A stretch of DNA of 64,000 nt from Rubricoccus marinus. Its GTDB lineage: Bacteria; Bacteroidota; Rhodothermia; Rhodothermales; Rubricoccaceae. Shown here piece by piece: positions 19,329-27,364 of the stretch. Position 1 is the first letter of the stretch. The number at the start of each line of letters is the position of its first letter. Made by a program: the position numbers and the translations under genes. The DNA is taken from positions 306,474 through 370,473 of the forward strand of contig NZ_MQWB01000001.1 in NCBI RefSeq assembly GCF_002257665.1. Reading direction: 5' to 3'. The notes under the pieces are model-generated. The model ran no database searches. It was not told the DNA's origin and saw nothing but the letters and a program-made list of their open reading frames with translations.

Positions 19329-19570
19329 CGGCGGGGAAGGGGCTGTGCCTAACGATACAGTGGTGGACAGGAAAGGGCGGGCCACGGCGGGTTGCCGAGG
19401 CGGCCCCAGCCTCTGGCGCCGTTCGCCGGCGGCTGGGACCGGGCGAAGACGCGGCGGTTTGGGCGGGAGTCACAGAGCGTCTTCGTTTTTTTCGAGACGC
19501 CCTCGCGCCCTGCGCCGGGCCTCTGGCGGAGCGTGGGCCCGTTCCTACCTTCCGGCATCCCACCGAGCCC

Positions 19571-20179
19571 ATGGACGACCGCACCCTCGACGCCGAAGCC
19601 ACCGCGCTTGTCGACTCCCTGCGGAGAGGGGAGACCATCGACGAGGCCCCCGATGCCCTCGTGCGCCGCCTGTACGCCGACCTCCGCGATCTCGCCGGGC
19701 GCCAGCGGCGGCGCTGGGTCGGCAACGAGACGCTCAACACGACGGCGCTCGTGCACGAGGCGTACATCAAGCTGGCCGGGGGCGACCTCAAGGCCGAGAG
19801 CCGCGCGCACCTCCTCGCCATCGCGAGCCGCGCCATGCGGCAGGTGCTCGTCAACTACGCCGAGGGCCGCAACGCGCAGAAGCGCGGCGGCGGCGTGCAC
19901 GACCTCGCGCTGGATGACGTGGCCGGCGTGCCGGACGGCAACCTCCTCAGCCCCTCGCAGGCCGACGACATCCGAGCGCTCGAAGCGGCGCTCTCCAAAC
20001 TCGAAGCGTTCGACGCCAGAGGCGCCCGCATCGTGGAGTGCCGCTTTTTCGGAGGCATGACGGAAGCGGAGACGGCCGCCGCGCTCGGCATCTCGGAGTC
20101 CACGGTCACGCGCGGCTGGCGGGCGGCCCGCGCGTGGCTCTACACGCACATGGAGCGCGATTTTCCGTCGCGGATCTAG
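19571..20179 (+). CDS. ECF sigma factor (TIGR02999 type), copy 1
   Basis: A 202-residue extracytoplasmic-function sigma factor of the group that accompanies Ser/Thr kinases (TIGR02999). Region 2 includes LVRRLYADLRDLAGRQRRR and ETLNTTALVHEAYIKLA; region 4 is ECRFFGGMTEAETAAALGISESTVTRGWRAARAWL. It directs RNA polymerase to an unknown regulon. The partner normally encoded next is a kinase with TPRs; here the following gene has lost its kinase domain. A paralogue lies at 21127. Confidence 0.9.
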   Translation: MDDRTLDAEATALVDSLRRGETIDEAPDALVRRLYADLRDLAGRQRRRWVGNETLNTTALVHEAYIKLAGGDLKAESRAHLLAIASRAMRQVLVNYAEGRNAQKRGGGVHDLALDDVAGVPDGNLLSPSQADDIRALEAALSKLEAFDARGARIVECRFFGGMTEAETAAALGISESTVTRGWRAARAWLYTHMERDFPSRI

Positions 20180-20226
20180 GCGCGTGACGGGGCGCACGCC
20201 CGGTTCCGGTAGACCCGGCAGCCCCC

Positions 20227-20772
20227 GTGCCCATGAGCCCCGACCGCTGGCGCCGCATTCAGGACCTCTTCGACGCCGTCGTGGACCTTCCCCGCGCGGA
20301 GCGCGACGCCACGCTGGCGCGGGAGGCCTCTGGCGACGCCGCGCTCCGCCGCGACGTGGACGCGCTGCTCCAAACAGAGCGCGAGGCGACGCTCTTCTTC
20401 GAGAGCCTCGGCGGCACGCTCGCCCACGCGGGCGCGCCTCTGGCGCCATCGGACCCGCCAGAGGCGGCGTCGACGTTGCTGCGCCTCGCGGTGGTGCTGC
20501 GCGAGCAGGGGCGTCTGGACGCGGCGCGGTCGCTGGCCGAGGAGGCAGTGCGCATCCACCGCGCCGAGCACGGCGCGGCGCATCCGTTTACCGGGGCGAG
20601 CCACGGGCTCCTGGCCCGGATCGCGGCGCTGCAGGGGGACCACGCCACTGCGATCCCGAACGAACGGCTCGCGCTGGCCTGCTTTAAAGCGGTGCACGGC
20701 GCCGATCACGCGCTCACGCGGGCCTCGCGCTCACGTCTGGAACGCTTGCTCCGCTCTGCGAGCAGTCCGTGA
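20227..20772 (+). CDS. Kinase-less remnant of a Ser/Thr kinase-TPR protein
   Basis: A 181-residue protein. Residues 1-70 (RWRRIQDLFDAVVDLPRAERDATL...) match the N-terminal head of bacterial kinase-TPR proteins that follow TIGR02999 sigma factors, as in RWRRIEALLDEA of the gene at 21750. Residues about 80-175 are TPR units like the C-terminal tail of the same family. The kinase domain and membrane helix between them are missing, in frame. Either an internal deletion or a short regulatory form. The start may be GTG 20227 or ATG 20233. The 47-bp gap to the sigma gene suggests an operon. Confidence 0.75.
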   Translation: MPMSPDRWRRIQDLFDAVVDLPRAERDATLAREASGDAALRRDVDALLQTEREATLFFESLGGTLAHAGAPLAPSDPPEAASTLLRLAVVLREQGRLDAARSLAEEAVRIHRAEHGAAHPFTGASHGLLARIAALQGDHATAIPNERLALACFKAVHGADHALTRASRSRLERLLRSASSP

Positions 20773-20805
20773 GCCCGCTCCGCCAGAGGCGCCGCTGCCG
20801 CATCC

Positions 20806-20836
20806 GATCCCGCCGGCACGAAACGCCAGCGGGATC
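20806..20836. terminator. Hairpin after the kinase-less gene
   Basis: GATCCCGC at 20806-20813 pairs with GCGGGATC at 20829-20836; the stem extends to 12 bp with one mismatch around the loop ACGAAAC. No T-tract follows. Confidence 0.45.
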
Positions 20837-20853
20837 AGGCGAAGGGGAGGCCC

Positions 20854-20891
20854 GGGGCCGCCGCACTCCCACCACAAGGTGCGGCGGCCCC
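20854..20891 (+). terminator. Strong 13-bp hairpin terminator
   Basis: GGGGCCGCCGCAC (20854-20866) pairs perfectly with GTGCGGCGGCCCC (20879-20891) around a 12-base loop, followed by the weak T-rich ACCGTTCTT. It separates the two sigma cassettes. The rest of the gap 20773-21126 contains no gene; it becomes AT-richer near 20940-21000, where a short stem CTCG/CGAG flanks an A7 run. Confidence 0.65.
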
Positions 20892-21126
20892 ACCGTTCTT
20901 GCCGAGGGGCAAGAGATGGCTTGTAACGAGCCTCACCCTCTAATGCGGGAAAACGGTCCGATATGTGTCATGCCGCTCGAAAAAAATCGAGAACGCCCTC
21001 CAGAGGCGCGTAGAGCCGGTTTCCTCGGGGTCCCACGGCCTCTGGCGGGGAATACGCGCGTGGCCTAGCGGGGGCGCGAAATCAAAGGTGTTCAGTATGT
21101 TCGGGCCACCCACCCAGGTCCCCGGC

Positions 21127-21738
21127 ATGTCCTCGACTTCTCCGGACACGCCTCCCCCCGGCGACGTAACCCGTCTGCTCGACGCGCTCCGCCGGGGCGA
21201 GGCCGACTCCGACGCGCTGTTCCGACGGCTCTACGACGAGCTCCGCACGCTCGCGCGCCACCACCGCGCCCGCTGGCGCGGCAACGAGACCATGAACACG
21301 ACGGCGCTCGTCCACGAGGCGTACTTCAAGCTGCTGGGGAGCGTGGAGGGCTTCGAGAACCGCTCGCACGTGCTGGGGGTGGCGAGCCGGGCGATGCGGC
21401 AGGTGCTCGTCACCTACGCCGAGGCGCAGCGCGCGCTCAAGCGCGGCGGCGGCGTCCCGAACCTCTCGCTGGACGAGGCGAGCACGGCAGACGACGGCTC
21501 GCTCCTCAGCGACGAGCAGGCCGACACCATCTCCGCGCTTGACGAAGCCCTCACGCGCCTGGCCAAAGCCGACGAGCGGGCCGCCCGCATCGTGGAGTGC
21601 CGCTTTTTCGGCGGCATGTCCGTCGAGGAAACCTCCGAGGCCCTCGGGCTCTCGGTCGCTACCGTGGGGCGGAGCTGGCGCGCGGCGCGCGCGTGGCTCT
21701 ACGGCGAGCTCAAGCCCTCGCCCCTTCTCGACCTGTAG
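21127..21738 (+). CDS. ECF sigma factor (TIGR02999 type), copy 2
   Basis: A 203-residue ECF sigma factor paralogous to the one at 19571: ALFRRLYDELRTLARHHRAR and ETMNTTALVHEAYFKLL in region 2, ECRFFGGMSVEETSEALGLSVATVGRSWRAARAWL in region 4. The ATG at 21127 is preferred because homologous N-termini begin shortly before the VTRLLDALR segment; an ATG at 21097 would add 10 residues. It lies 11 bp before the kinase gene, so sigma factor and kinase are probably one transcript. Confidence 0.9.
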   Translation: MSSTSPDTPPPGDVTRLLDALRRGEADSDALFRRLYDELRTLARHHRARWRGNETMNTTALVHEAYFKLLGSVEGFENRSHVLGVASRAMRQVLVTYAEAQRALKRGGGVPNLSLDEASTADDGSLLSDEQADTISALDEALTRLAKADERAARIVECRFFGGMSVEETSEALGLSVATVGRSWRAARAWLYGELKPSPLLDL

Positions 21739-21749
21739 CCCCTGACGCC

Positions 21750-24347
21750 GTGCTGGATTCCACCCGCTGGCGTCGCATTGAGGCGCTCTTGGACGAGGCC
21801 TCTGGCGCCGCACCCGCATCGCGCGAGGAGATCCTCGACGCCGGGTGCCGGGACGAAAAGGGCGTGCTGGACGAGGCGCTGCGCGACGAAGTGCGCCGGC
21901 TGTTAGCTCTCGATGACGAAGCGGACGGGTTCTTCGGCGGCCTGCGCGACGCCACGCTGGGCGCAGGGGGCGACGGCGCGCTGGACGCCCCCGCTCTGGA
22001 CGACCTGGTCGGCCGCGAGGTGGGCTGCTACCGCGTCGAGGCGCGGGTCGGCACCGGCGGCATGGGCGCCGTCTACCGCGCGCGCCGGGCCGATGGCGCC
22101 TACCGCCGCCCCGTCGCAATCAAGGTCGTGCGCCCTGGCCTTTCCGCCGACGTGGGGCCGCGCTTTCGGCGCGAGCGCGAGCTGCTGGGCTCGTTGGACC
22201 ACCCCAACGTGGCGCGGCTGCTGGACACGGGCGCGCTGCCGGACGGGCGCCCGTGGCTCGCGATGGAGTACGTGGAGGGCGAGACCATCACGGCCTACGC
22301 CGACCGCCAGAGGCTCGGCGTAGACGCGCGCATCCGCCTCTTCCTGCAGGTCTGCGACGCCGTCGCCTACGCCCACCGCGCGCTGATCGTCCACCGGGAC
22401 CTCAAGCCCAGCAACATCCTCGTGGCCTCTGGCGAGGCGGGGGACCCCGGGCTGCACTCCATCGAGGACGAAGGGGGCGCCTCTGGCGCCAGAGGCACGG
22501 CGCGTCCCTCGCTACCGCGGACCTCTGCCCCCCGGGTCAAGCTTCTCGACTTTGGCGTGGCCACGCTCGTGCGCGAGGACGGGGCCGCGACCACGCACAC
22601 GGGCCGGACTCTTCTGACGCCCGCCTACGCCGCGCCGGAGCAGATCCGCGATGAGCCGGCCTCGACCGCCGCCGACGTGTACGCGCTCGGCGCGCTGCTC
22701 TACGAACTCCTCACCGGCTCCAAAACGGTCCAGACTGAGGGGTGCCCCGCACACGAGGTCGCGCAGGCCGTTCTGGACCACTCGCCGCCCGCGCCGTCGG
22801 CGGCGTTTACTGCGGACAACGCGGGCGCCAGAGGCCTCTCGCCCGCGCAGCTCTCGCGGCGCCTGCGGGGAGACCTGGACCGCGTGGTGATGATGGCGCT
22901 GCGCAAAGAGCCGGAGCGGCGCTACTCGTCGGTGGAGGCGTTCGCGCGCGACCTGCGGCGGCACCTGGAGGGCCGCGTGGTGGAGGCGCGGCCAGATACG
23001 GTCGGGTACCGGCTGGCGACGTTCGTGCGCCGCAACCGCGTCTCGGTCGCCGCTGGCGCCGTGGCGCTCGCGGCCGTGCTGGGTGGGGCGGGGCTGACGC
23101 TGTGGCAAGCGCGAGAGGCCCGTTCGGAGAGCGCCCGCGCCACGGCCCAGGCCGAGCGGGCCGTCGAGGTGGCCGCGTTTATGACCGATCTCCTGGGCGA
23201 CTTCGACCCCAGCCGGTCTCAGGGCGGTCTCCTCAGCGCCGACTCCGTGCTCGCGCGCGCCGCCCTCCGCGTCCGCTCGGGCCTGGACGCGCACCCCGAC
23301 GTGCGCGCCCAACTCTTGGGCTCGCTCGGCAAGATCTACCAGAGCTACGCCCACTTCGACCGCGCGGACAGCCTCTTGCGCGAGGCGCTCGACCTCCGCC
23401 GAGAGCACTTCGGAAACGATCACCCCGACGTGGCGACGGGCCTCCGCGACCTGGGGTGGCTCGCCTACGTGCGCGGCGACTACGGCCGCGCCGAGGTGCT
23501 CTACACCGACGCCCTGGCCCTCCACCGGGGCGCAGCCGAGCCGGACCCGCTCGCCATCGCCGCGGACCTGGAAGGGCTGGGCATCATCAGCCGCGTCCGC
23601 GGCGAGTACGAGGCGGCGCTCCGCGAACTCCGCGAGGCCCTCGCCATCCGCGAGGCGCAGCTCCCGCCAGAGGACGAGCGCATCACGGCGACGCTCAACC
23701 AGATCGCCTACGTGCTCTACGACCTCCAGCGCTTTCGCGAGGCCGAGCCGCTATACCAGCGCGTGCTCGAGGTTCGGCGCCGCACGATGGGCGAGCACGT
23801 CCAGACCGCGCAGGTGCTCAACGACTACGCCGCGCTGCTCCTGGCGGACGGCCGCGCCTCGGAATCCATCGCGCTCCACAAGGAGGCCCTCGGCATCCGC
23901 CGCCGGCTGCTCGGCCCGGACCACCCGCACGTGGCGCAGAGCCTGAGCCAGGTTGGCTGGGCGCTCCAGTCCGACGGCCGCTACGCCGAGGCCGAAACGC
24001 TCTACGTCGAGGCGCTCGGCATCCGCCAGAGGCACTTCGGGGACGTGCACGTCAGCGTCGCCAACAGCCTGGTGCTCGTGGGCGAGGCCCGCGCGCTCCA
24101 GGGCGATACGTCGGCCGGCCTCGCGCTGATCGCCAGAGGCGCCCGCACGATGGAGAGGGCGCTGGGCGCGGACAACCGGACGGCGAAGCTCGCGCGGTTG
24201 CGCTATGTGGAAGGGCTCATCGAGGCGGGGCAGATCCGCCGCGCCCGGGAGGAGGCGCGCGGCCTGTACAGCGGCCTTCGCGACGCGAGGGACCCGGACA
24301 GCCCGGCGTTCGCGCGGCTACGCGCGGTGCGCCAGCGGCTCGGCTAA
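21750..24347 (+). CDS. Membrane Ser/Thr protein kinase with C-terminal TPRs
   Basis: An 865-residue Hanks-type kinase with a GTG start. Glycine loop GTGGMGAV at 101-108, Lys125, HRDLKPSN at 215-222, DFG at 267-269, APE at 295-297: all catalytic residues are present. One membrane helix at about 431-453 follows, then TPR units to the end (outside the cytosol if the topology is standard). It probably controls or is controlled by the sigma factor encoded 11 bp upstream. A 40-residue insertion between HRDLKPSN and DFG (residues 223-262) contains motif copies including a full palindrome. The N-terminal head matches the kinase-less protein at 20227. Confidence 0.92.
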   Translation: MLDSTRWRRIEALLDEASGAAPASREEILDAGCRDEKGVLDEALRDEVRRLLALDDEADGFFGGLRDATLGAGGDGALDAPALDDLVGREVGCYRVEARVGTGGMGAVYRARRADGAYRRPVAIKVVRPGLSADVGPRFRRERELLGSLDHPNVARLLDTGALPDGRPWLAMEYVEGETITAYADRQRLGVDARIRLFLQVCDAVAYAHRALIVHRDLKPSNILVASGEAGDPGLHSIEDEGGASGARGTARPSLPRTSAPRVKLLDFGVATLVREDGAATTHTGRTLLTPAYAAPEQIRDEPASTAADVYALGALLYELLTGSKTVQTEGCPAHEVAQAVLDHSPPAPSAAFTADNAGARGLSPAQLSRRLRGDLDRVVMMALRKEPERRYSSVEAFARDLRRHLEGRVVEARPDTVGYRLATFVRRNRVSVAAGAVALAAVLGGAGLTLWQAREARSESARATAQAERAVEVAAFMTDLLGDFDPSRSQGGLLSADSVLARAALRVRSGLDAHPDVRAQLLGSLGKIYQSYAHFDRADSLLREALDLRREHFGNDHPDVATGLRDLGWLAYVRGDYGRAEVLYTDALALHRGAAEPDPLAIAADLEGLGIISRVRGEYEAALRELREALAIREAQLPPEDERITATLNQIAYVLYDLQRFREAEPLYQRVLEVRRRTMGEHVQTAQVLNDYAALLLADGRASESIALHKEALGIRRRLLGPDHPHVAQSLSQVGWALQSDGRYAEAETLYVEALGIRQRHFGDVHVSVANSLVLVGEARALQGDTSAGLALIARGARTMERALGADNRTAKLARLRYVEGLIEAGQIRRAREEARGLYSGLRDARDPDSPAFARLRAVRQRLG

Positions 24348-24359
24348 CCGGGAACCGGG

Positions 24360-24377
24360 GCCTCTGGCGCCAGAGGC
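24360..24377. terminator. Motif palindrome after kinase gene
   Basis: A perfect GCCTCTGGCGCCAGAGGC palindrome starts 12 bp after the kinase stop codon; 7-bp stem with GCGC loop, no T-tract. Confidence 0.5.
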
Positions 24378-24569
24378 AGACGGGGTGCGTGGGACCGTGC
24401 CCCGCGGCGAGGACTCGGGCCGAGCAGCCGGTGCCGCAAACGGGCCGGTTGGCAACGAAACCGGGCCTCTGGCGACGCTCCACACGCTCTCCGCAACTCG
24501 CGTCCGTTGCGGGCGTAGCCGCGCCACTTTGCCACGTCCCCACCCGCGAGCCTCTCGCGCTGTTCCGAT

Positions 24570-27137
24570 ATGTCTCTTTTCCTACGCACGCTCGCCCTCG
24601 GGCTCCTCGCAGCGGTCTCCGCGCCAGAGGCCCTCGCCCAGATGGGCGGCATGGGCGCCCCGCTCGTCGGCACCGTCGTGGACGGCTCGACGGGCGAGTC
24701 CATCGTTGGCGCCAACGTCACCATCTACCAGAACGACGCGTTCCTGACCGGCGCCGCGACCGACCTCGATGGTCGGTTCGAGATCGGCCTCCGGCCGGGC
24801 ACGTACCGCGTCCGCTTCAGCTTCGTGGGCTACACCACGATTGAGCAGGAGGACGTCGCGGTCTCCGCAGGCCCGACGGACCTCGGCGTGATCCAGATGG
24901 CGCCGGACGCCGCGCTTCTCGGCGAGGCGCAGGTGACGGCCCAGCGCGAGTTCGTAGAGCAGCAGGCCGACCGCACTGTCTATAACGTGCAGGAGCAGGC
25001 GGTCACCGCCGGCGGCAGCGCGCTTGAAACGCTGCAGACGCTTCCCTCGCTCGAAGTCGACACCGACGGCAACGTCTCGCTGCGCGGCAACCAGAACGTC
25101 GCCATCCAGATCAACGGGCGCCCCGTGCCCGTGACCGGCGCGTTCCTCGCGGCGCTGCTCCGCCAGATCCCGGCGGACAAGGTGAACAGCGTGGAGGTGA
25201 TCCCCAACCCCAGCGCGAAGTACGAGCCCGACGGCATGGGCGGCATCATCAACATCAAGCTCGCCGAGGGCACCGATCGCGGCCTCTCCGGCGGCCTCAC
25301 GCTCGGCGGCGGGACCGAGCCCAGCGGCAACGTCGGCGCCAACGTCAGCTACCAGCAGGGCGCCTGGGACCTCAACGCGCAGTACGGCTTCCGCTACGAC
25401 GAGCGGCAGACGCTCAGCGAGTCCTCGCTGCTGCTCCGTAACGCCTCTGGCGAGACCGTCACCAACCGCAATCAGAACGGCGAGAGCGGCAACCGCAACA
25501 CCTCGCACTTCCTCAACGGCTCCGCCAACTACACCTTCTTTGAGGGCGCGGACCTGACGTTCGAGGGATCGCTCGGGCTGCGCAACGGCGTCAACGACGG
25601 CTTCACCAGCTTCGACTACCTCACCGGCGGCACGGCGGACTCCCAGCGCCTGAACGACTCCAACTCCGACGGCTTCAACGGTGACGCCGCGCTCGTCTTC
25701 CGGCGCAAGTTCGTCGGCGGCGGAGGCGGGTCGCAAGCGGCCTCTGGCGGCGGCCCCGGAGGCCCCGGTGGCATGCGCGGCGGCTTCGGCGGCCCGCGCG
25801 GCGGCGGCGGCACGACGAGCGACCACGAGCTCGCCGTCGAGGCGCGTTACACGGCCAACCAGAACGACGACCTCGGCTGCTTTGCCGACGCGTTCGGCAC
25901 GGTCGCGGGCAGCGACACCGGCGAGTGCTTCGCCCTCACGAACGGCCTCGCGGCACGCCAGAGGCAGAACAGCGACCAGTCCAACGATGAGGCCTCGTTC
26001 CAGGTGGACTACACCCGGCCTCTCGGCGCGCTCAAGCTCGAAGTCGGCGGTAAGGGCACGGCCGAGTGGGTCGCGAGCGACCGGACCTACGAGCGGGCCA
26101 CCGGCGGCGACTTCGAGATCGACCCCGGCCAGACGAACGCGTTCGACTACGACCGCCAGATCGCGGCCGTCTACCTCCAGGGCGCGCGCCCCGTCGGGCC
26201 GATCCAGGTCCAGGCCGGCGTCCGCGCTGAGTACGCCAAGCGCAACTTCGACCTCTTGACCGAGGTGCCCGTCACGCCGGGCATCCCGACGGTCGACGAG
26301 GACCTCGCCTCGCAGAGCTACACCAGCCTTTTCCCGAGCGTGTTCCTGTCGTACCCGCTGGCGCAGGGCTCGCTCGTCAAGGGCTCGTACACGCGGCGCA
26401 TCAACCGCCCGCGCACGTTCTCGCTCAACCCGTTCCCGTCGTTCGAGGACACCACGTTCGTCCGCGTCGGCAATCCGGCGCTCAAGCCGGAGTACACGGA
26501 CTCCTTCGAACTCGGCTTCACGTACAAGTACTTCCTGACCGTCGCGCCCTTCTACCGCCGCACGACCGACGCTATCAGCCGCCAGGTCTTTACCGACCCG
26601 GTGACCGGCAACCGGACGTTCACGCAGGTCAACTTCGCGACGCAGGATTCCTACGGCTCCGACGTGACGCTCCTGGCGCAACTCGGCCCGCTCCGCGGCT
26701 TCCTCTCCGGTAGCGTGTACCAGGAGGTGACCACGGGCGAGGGCGAGAACGAGTCCGCCAGAGGCCTCACCTGGAGCGCGCGCACGAGCGTGCAGGCCAA
26801 GCTGCGCGAGGGCACGGACCTCCAGTTCTTCCTGTTCTACCGCGGCCCGTCCAACATCGTCGGCGGCAGCCGCGAGGGCTTCGGCTTCTCCACGCTGGGC
26901 CTGAACCAGAAGCTCTCGGACCGCCTCTCGCTCTCCGCGCGCCTCAACGACGTGTTCTCGACGGCGCGCTTCCAGTTCTCGACCGACACCGAGTTCTCCC
27001 AGACGTCGTCGGTGTTCGACCCGAACATCCAGCAGGTCTCGGCCACGCTGACCTACACGTTCGGCTCCGGCCCGCAGCGCCGCCAGCCGCAACAGCAGCC
27101 GCAGGGCGACATGGGCGGCGACGGCTTCGGCATCTAG
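24570..27137 (+). CDS. TonB-dependent receptor-like outer-membrane beta-barrel protein
   Basis: An 855-residue outer-membrane protein. Signal peptide at 1-24; a carboxypeptidase-regulatory-like domain at about 28-115 (GTVVDGSTGESIVGANV ... VGYTTIEQEDVAV); a plug domain (LQTLPSLEVDTDGNVSLRGNQNVAIQINGRP, VIPNPSAKYEPDGMGGIINI); then a 14-22-strand barrel ending in an aromatic strand before a short Gln/Gly tail. A Gly-rich loop at about 388-420 carries the iterated motif. It probably transports or binds an unknown substrate. No TonB box can be assigned. A strong terminator follows. Confidence 0.88.
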   Translation: MSLFLRTLALGLLAAVSAPEALAQMGGMGAPLVGTVVDGSTGESIVGANVTIYQNDAFLTGAATDLDGRFEIGLRPGTYRVRFSFVGYTTIEQEDVAVSAGPTDLGVIQMAPDAALLGEAQVTAQREFVEQQADRTVYNVQEQAVTAGGSALETLQTLPSLEVDTDGNVSLRGNQNVAIQINGRPVPVTGAFLAALLRQIPADKVNSVEVIPNPSAKYEPDGMGGIINIKLAEGTDRGLSGGLTLGGGTEPSGNVGANVSYQQGAWDLNAQYGFRYDERQTLSESSLLLRNASGETVTNRNQNGESGNRNTSHFLNGSANYTFFEGADLTFEGSLGLRNGVNDGFTSFDYLTGGTADSQRLNDSNSDGFNGDAALVFRRKFVGGGGGSQAASGGGPGGPGGMRGGFGGPRGGGGTTSDHELAVEARYTANQNDDLGCFADAFGTVAGSDTGECFALTNGLAARQRQNSDQSNDEASFQVDYTRPLGALKLEVGGKGTAEWVASDRTYERATGGDFEIDPGQTNAFDYDRQIAAVYLQGARPVGPIQVQAGVRAEYAKRNFDLLTEVPVTPGIPTVDEDLASQSYTSLFPSVFLSYPLAQGSLVKGSYTRRINRPRTFSLNPFPSFEDTTFVRVGNPALKPEYTDSFELGFTYKYFLTVAPFYRRTTDAISRQVFTDPVTGNRTFTQVNFATQDSYGSDVTLLAQLGPLRGFLSGSVYQEVTTGEGENESARGLTWSARTSVQAKLREGTDLQFFLFYRGPSNIVGGSREGFGFSTLGLNQKLSDRLSLSARLNDVFSTARFQFSTDTEFSQTSSVFDPNIQQVSATLTYTFGSGPQRRQPQQQPQGDMGGDGFGI

Positions 27138-27162
27138 CCTCTGGCGTCGCTTCCGGTTTGTT

Positions 27163-27198
27163 CGGCCTCTGGCGGCTTCCGCCAGAGGCCGTTTTTTT
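27163..27198 (+). terminator. Intrinsic terminator built from two motif copies
   Basis: CGGCCTCTGGCGG (27163-27175) pairs with CCGCCAGAGGCCG (27179-27191) in a perfect 13-bp stem with a 3-base loop, followed directly by seven T residues. This is a textbook rho-independent terminator, and both arms are copies of the iterated motif. Confidence 0.92.
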
Positions 27199-27364
27199 GA
27201 GGCGCCGCGTTTGCGGTGGCGCCGCGGCAAGCCTCCAATGGCCGGATAAGGGCAAGGCTTATGTGCGAAAGGTGTTTGTGCGGCGCGAGATGTGATGGCA
27301 GGGCAGAGGCCCGGGTGGTATCGTTTTGAAGCCCCGTGCCTCTAACATCGTGACCCGCCTGCAC

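Noticed and set aside
24582..27230. 882-residue open frame antisense to the TonB-type receptor gene
   Set aside because: Translation is Arg/Val/Glu repeats without a family; the plus strand has signal peptide, plug and barrel motifs.
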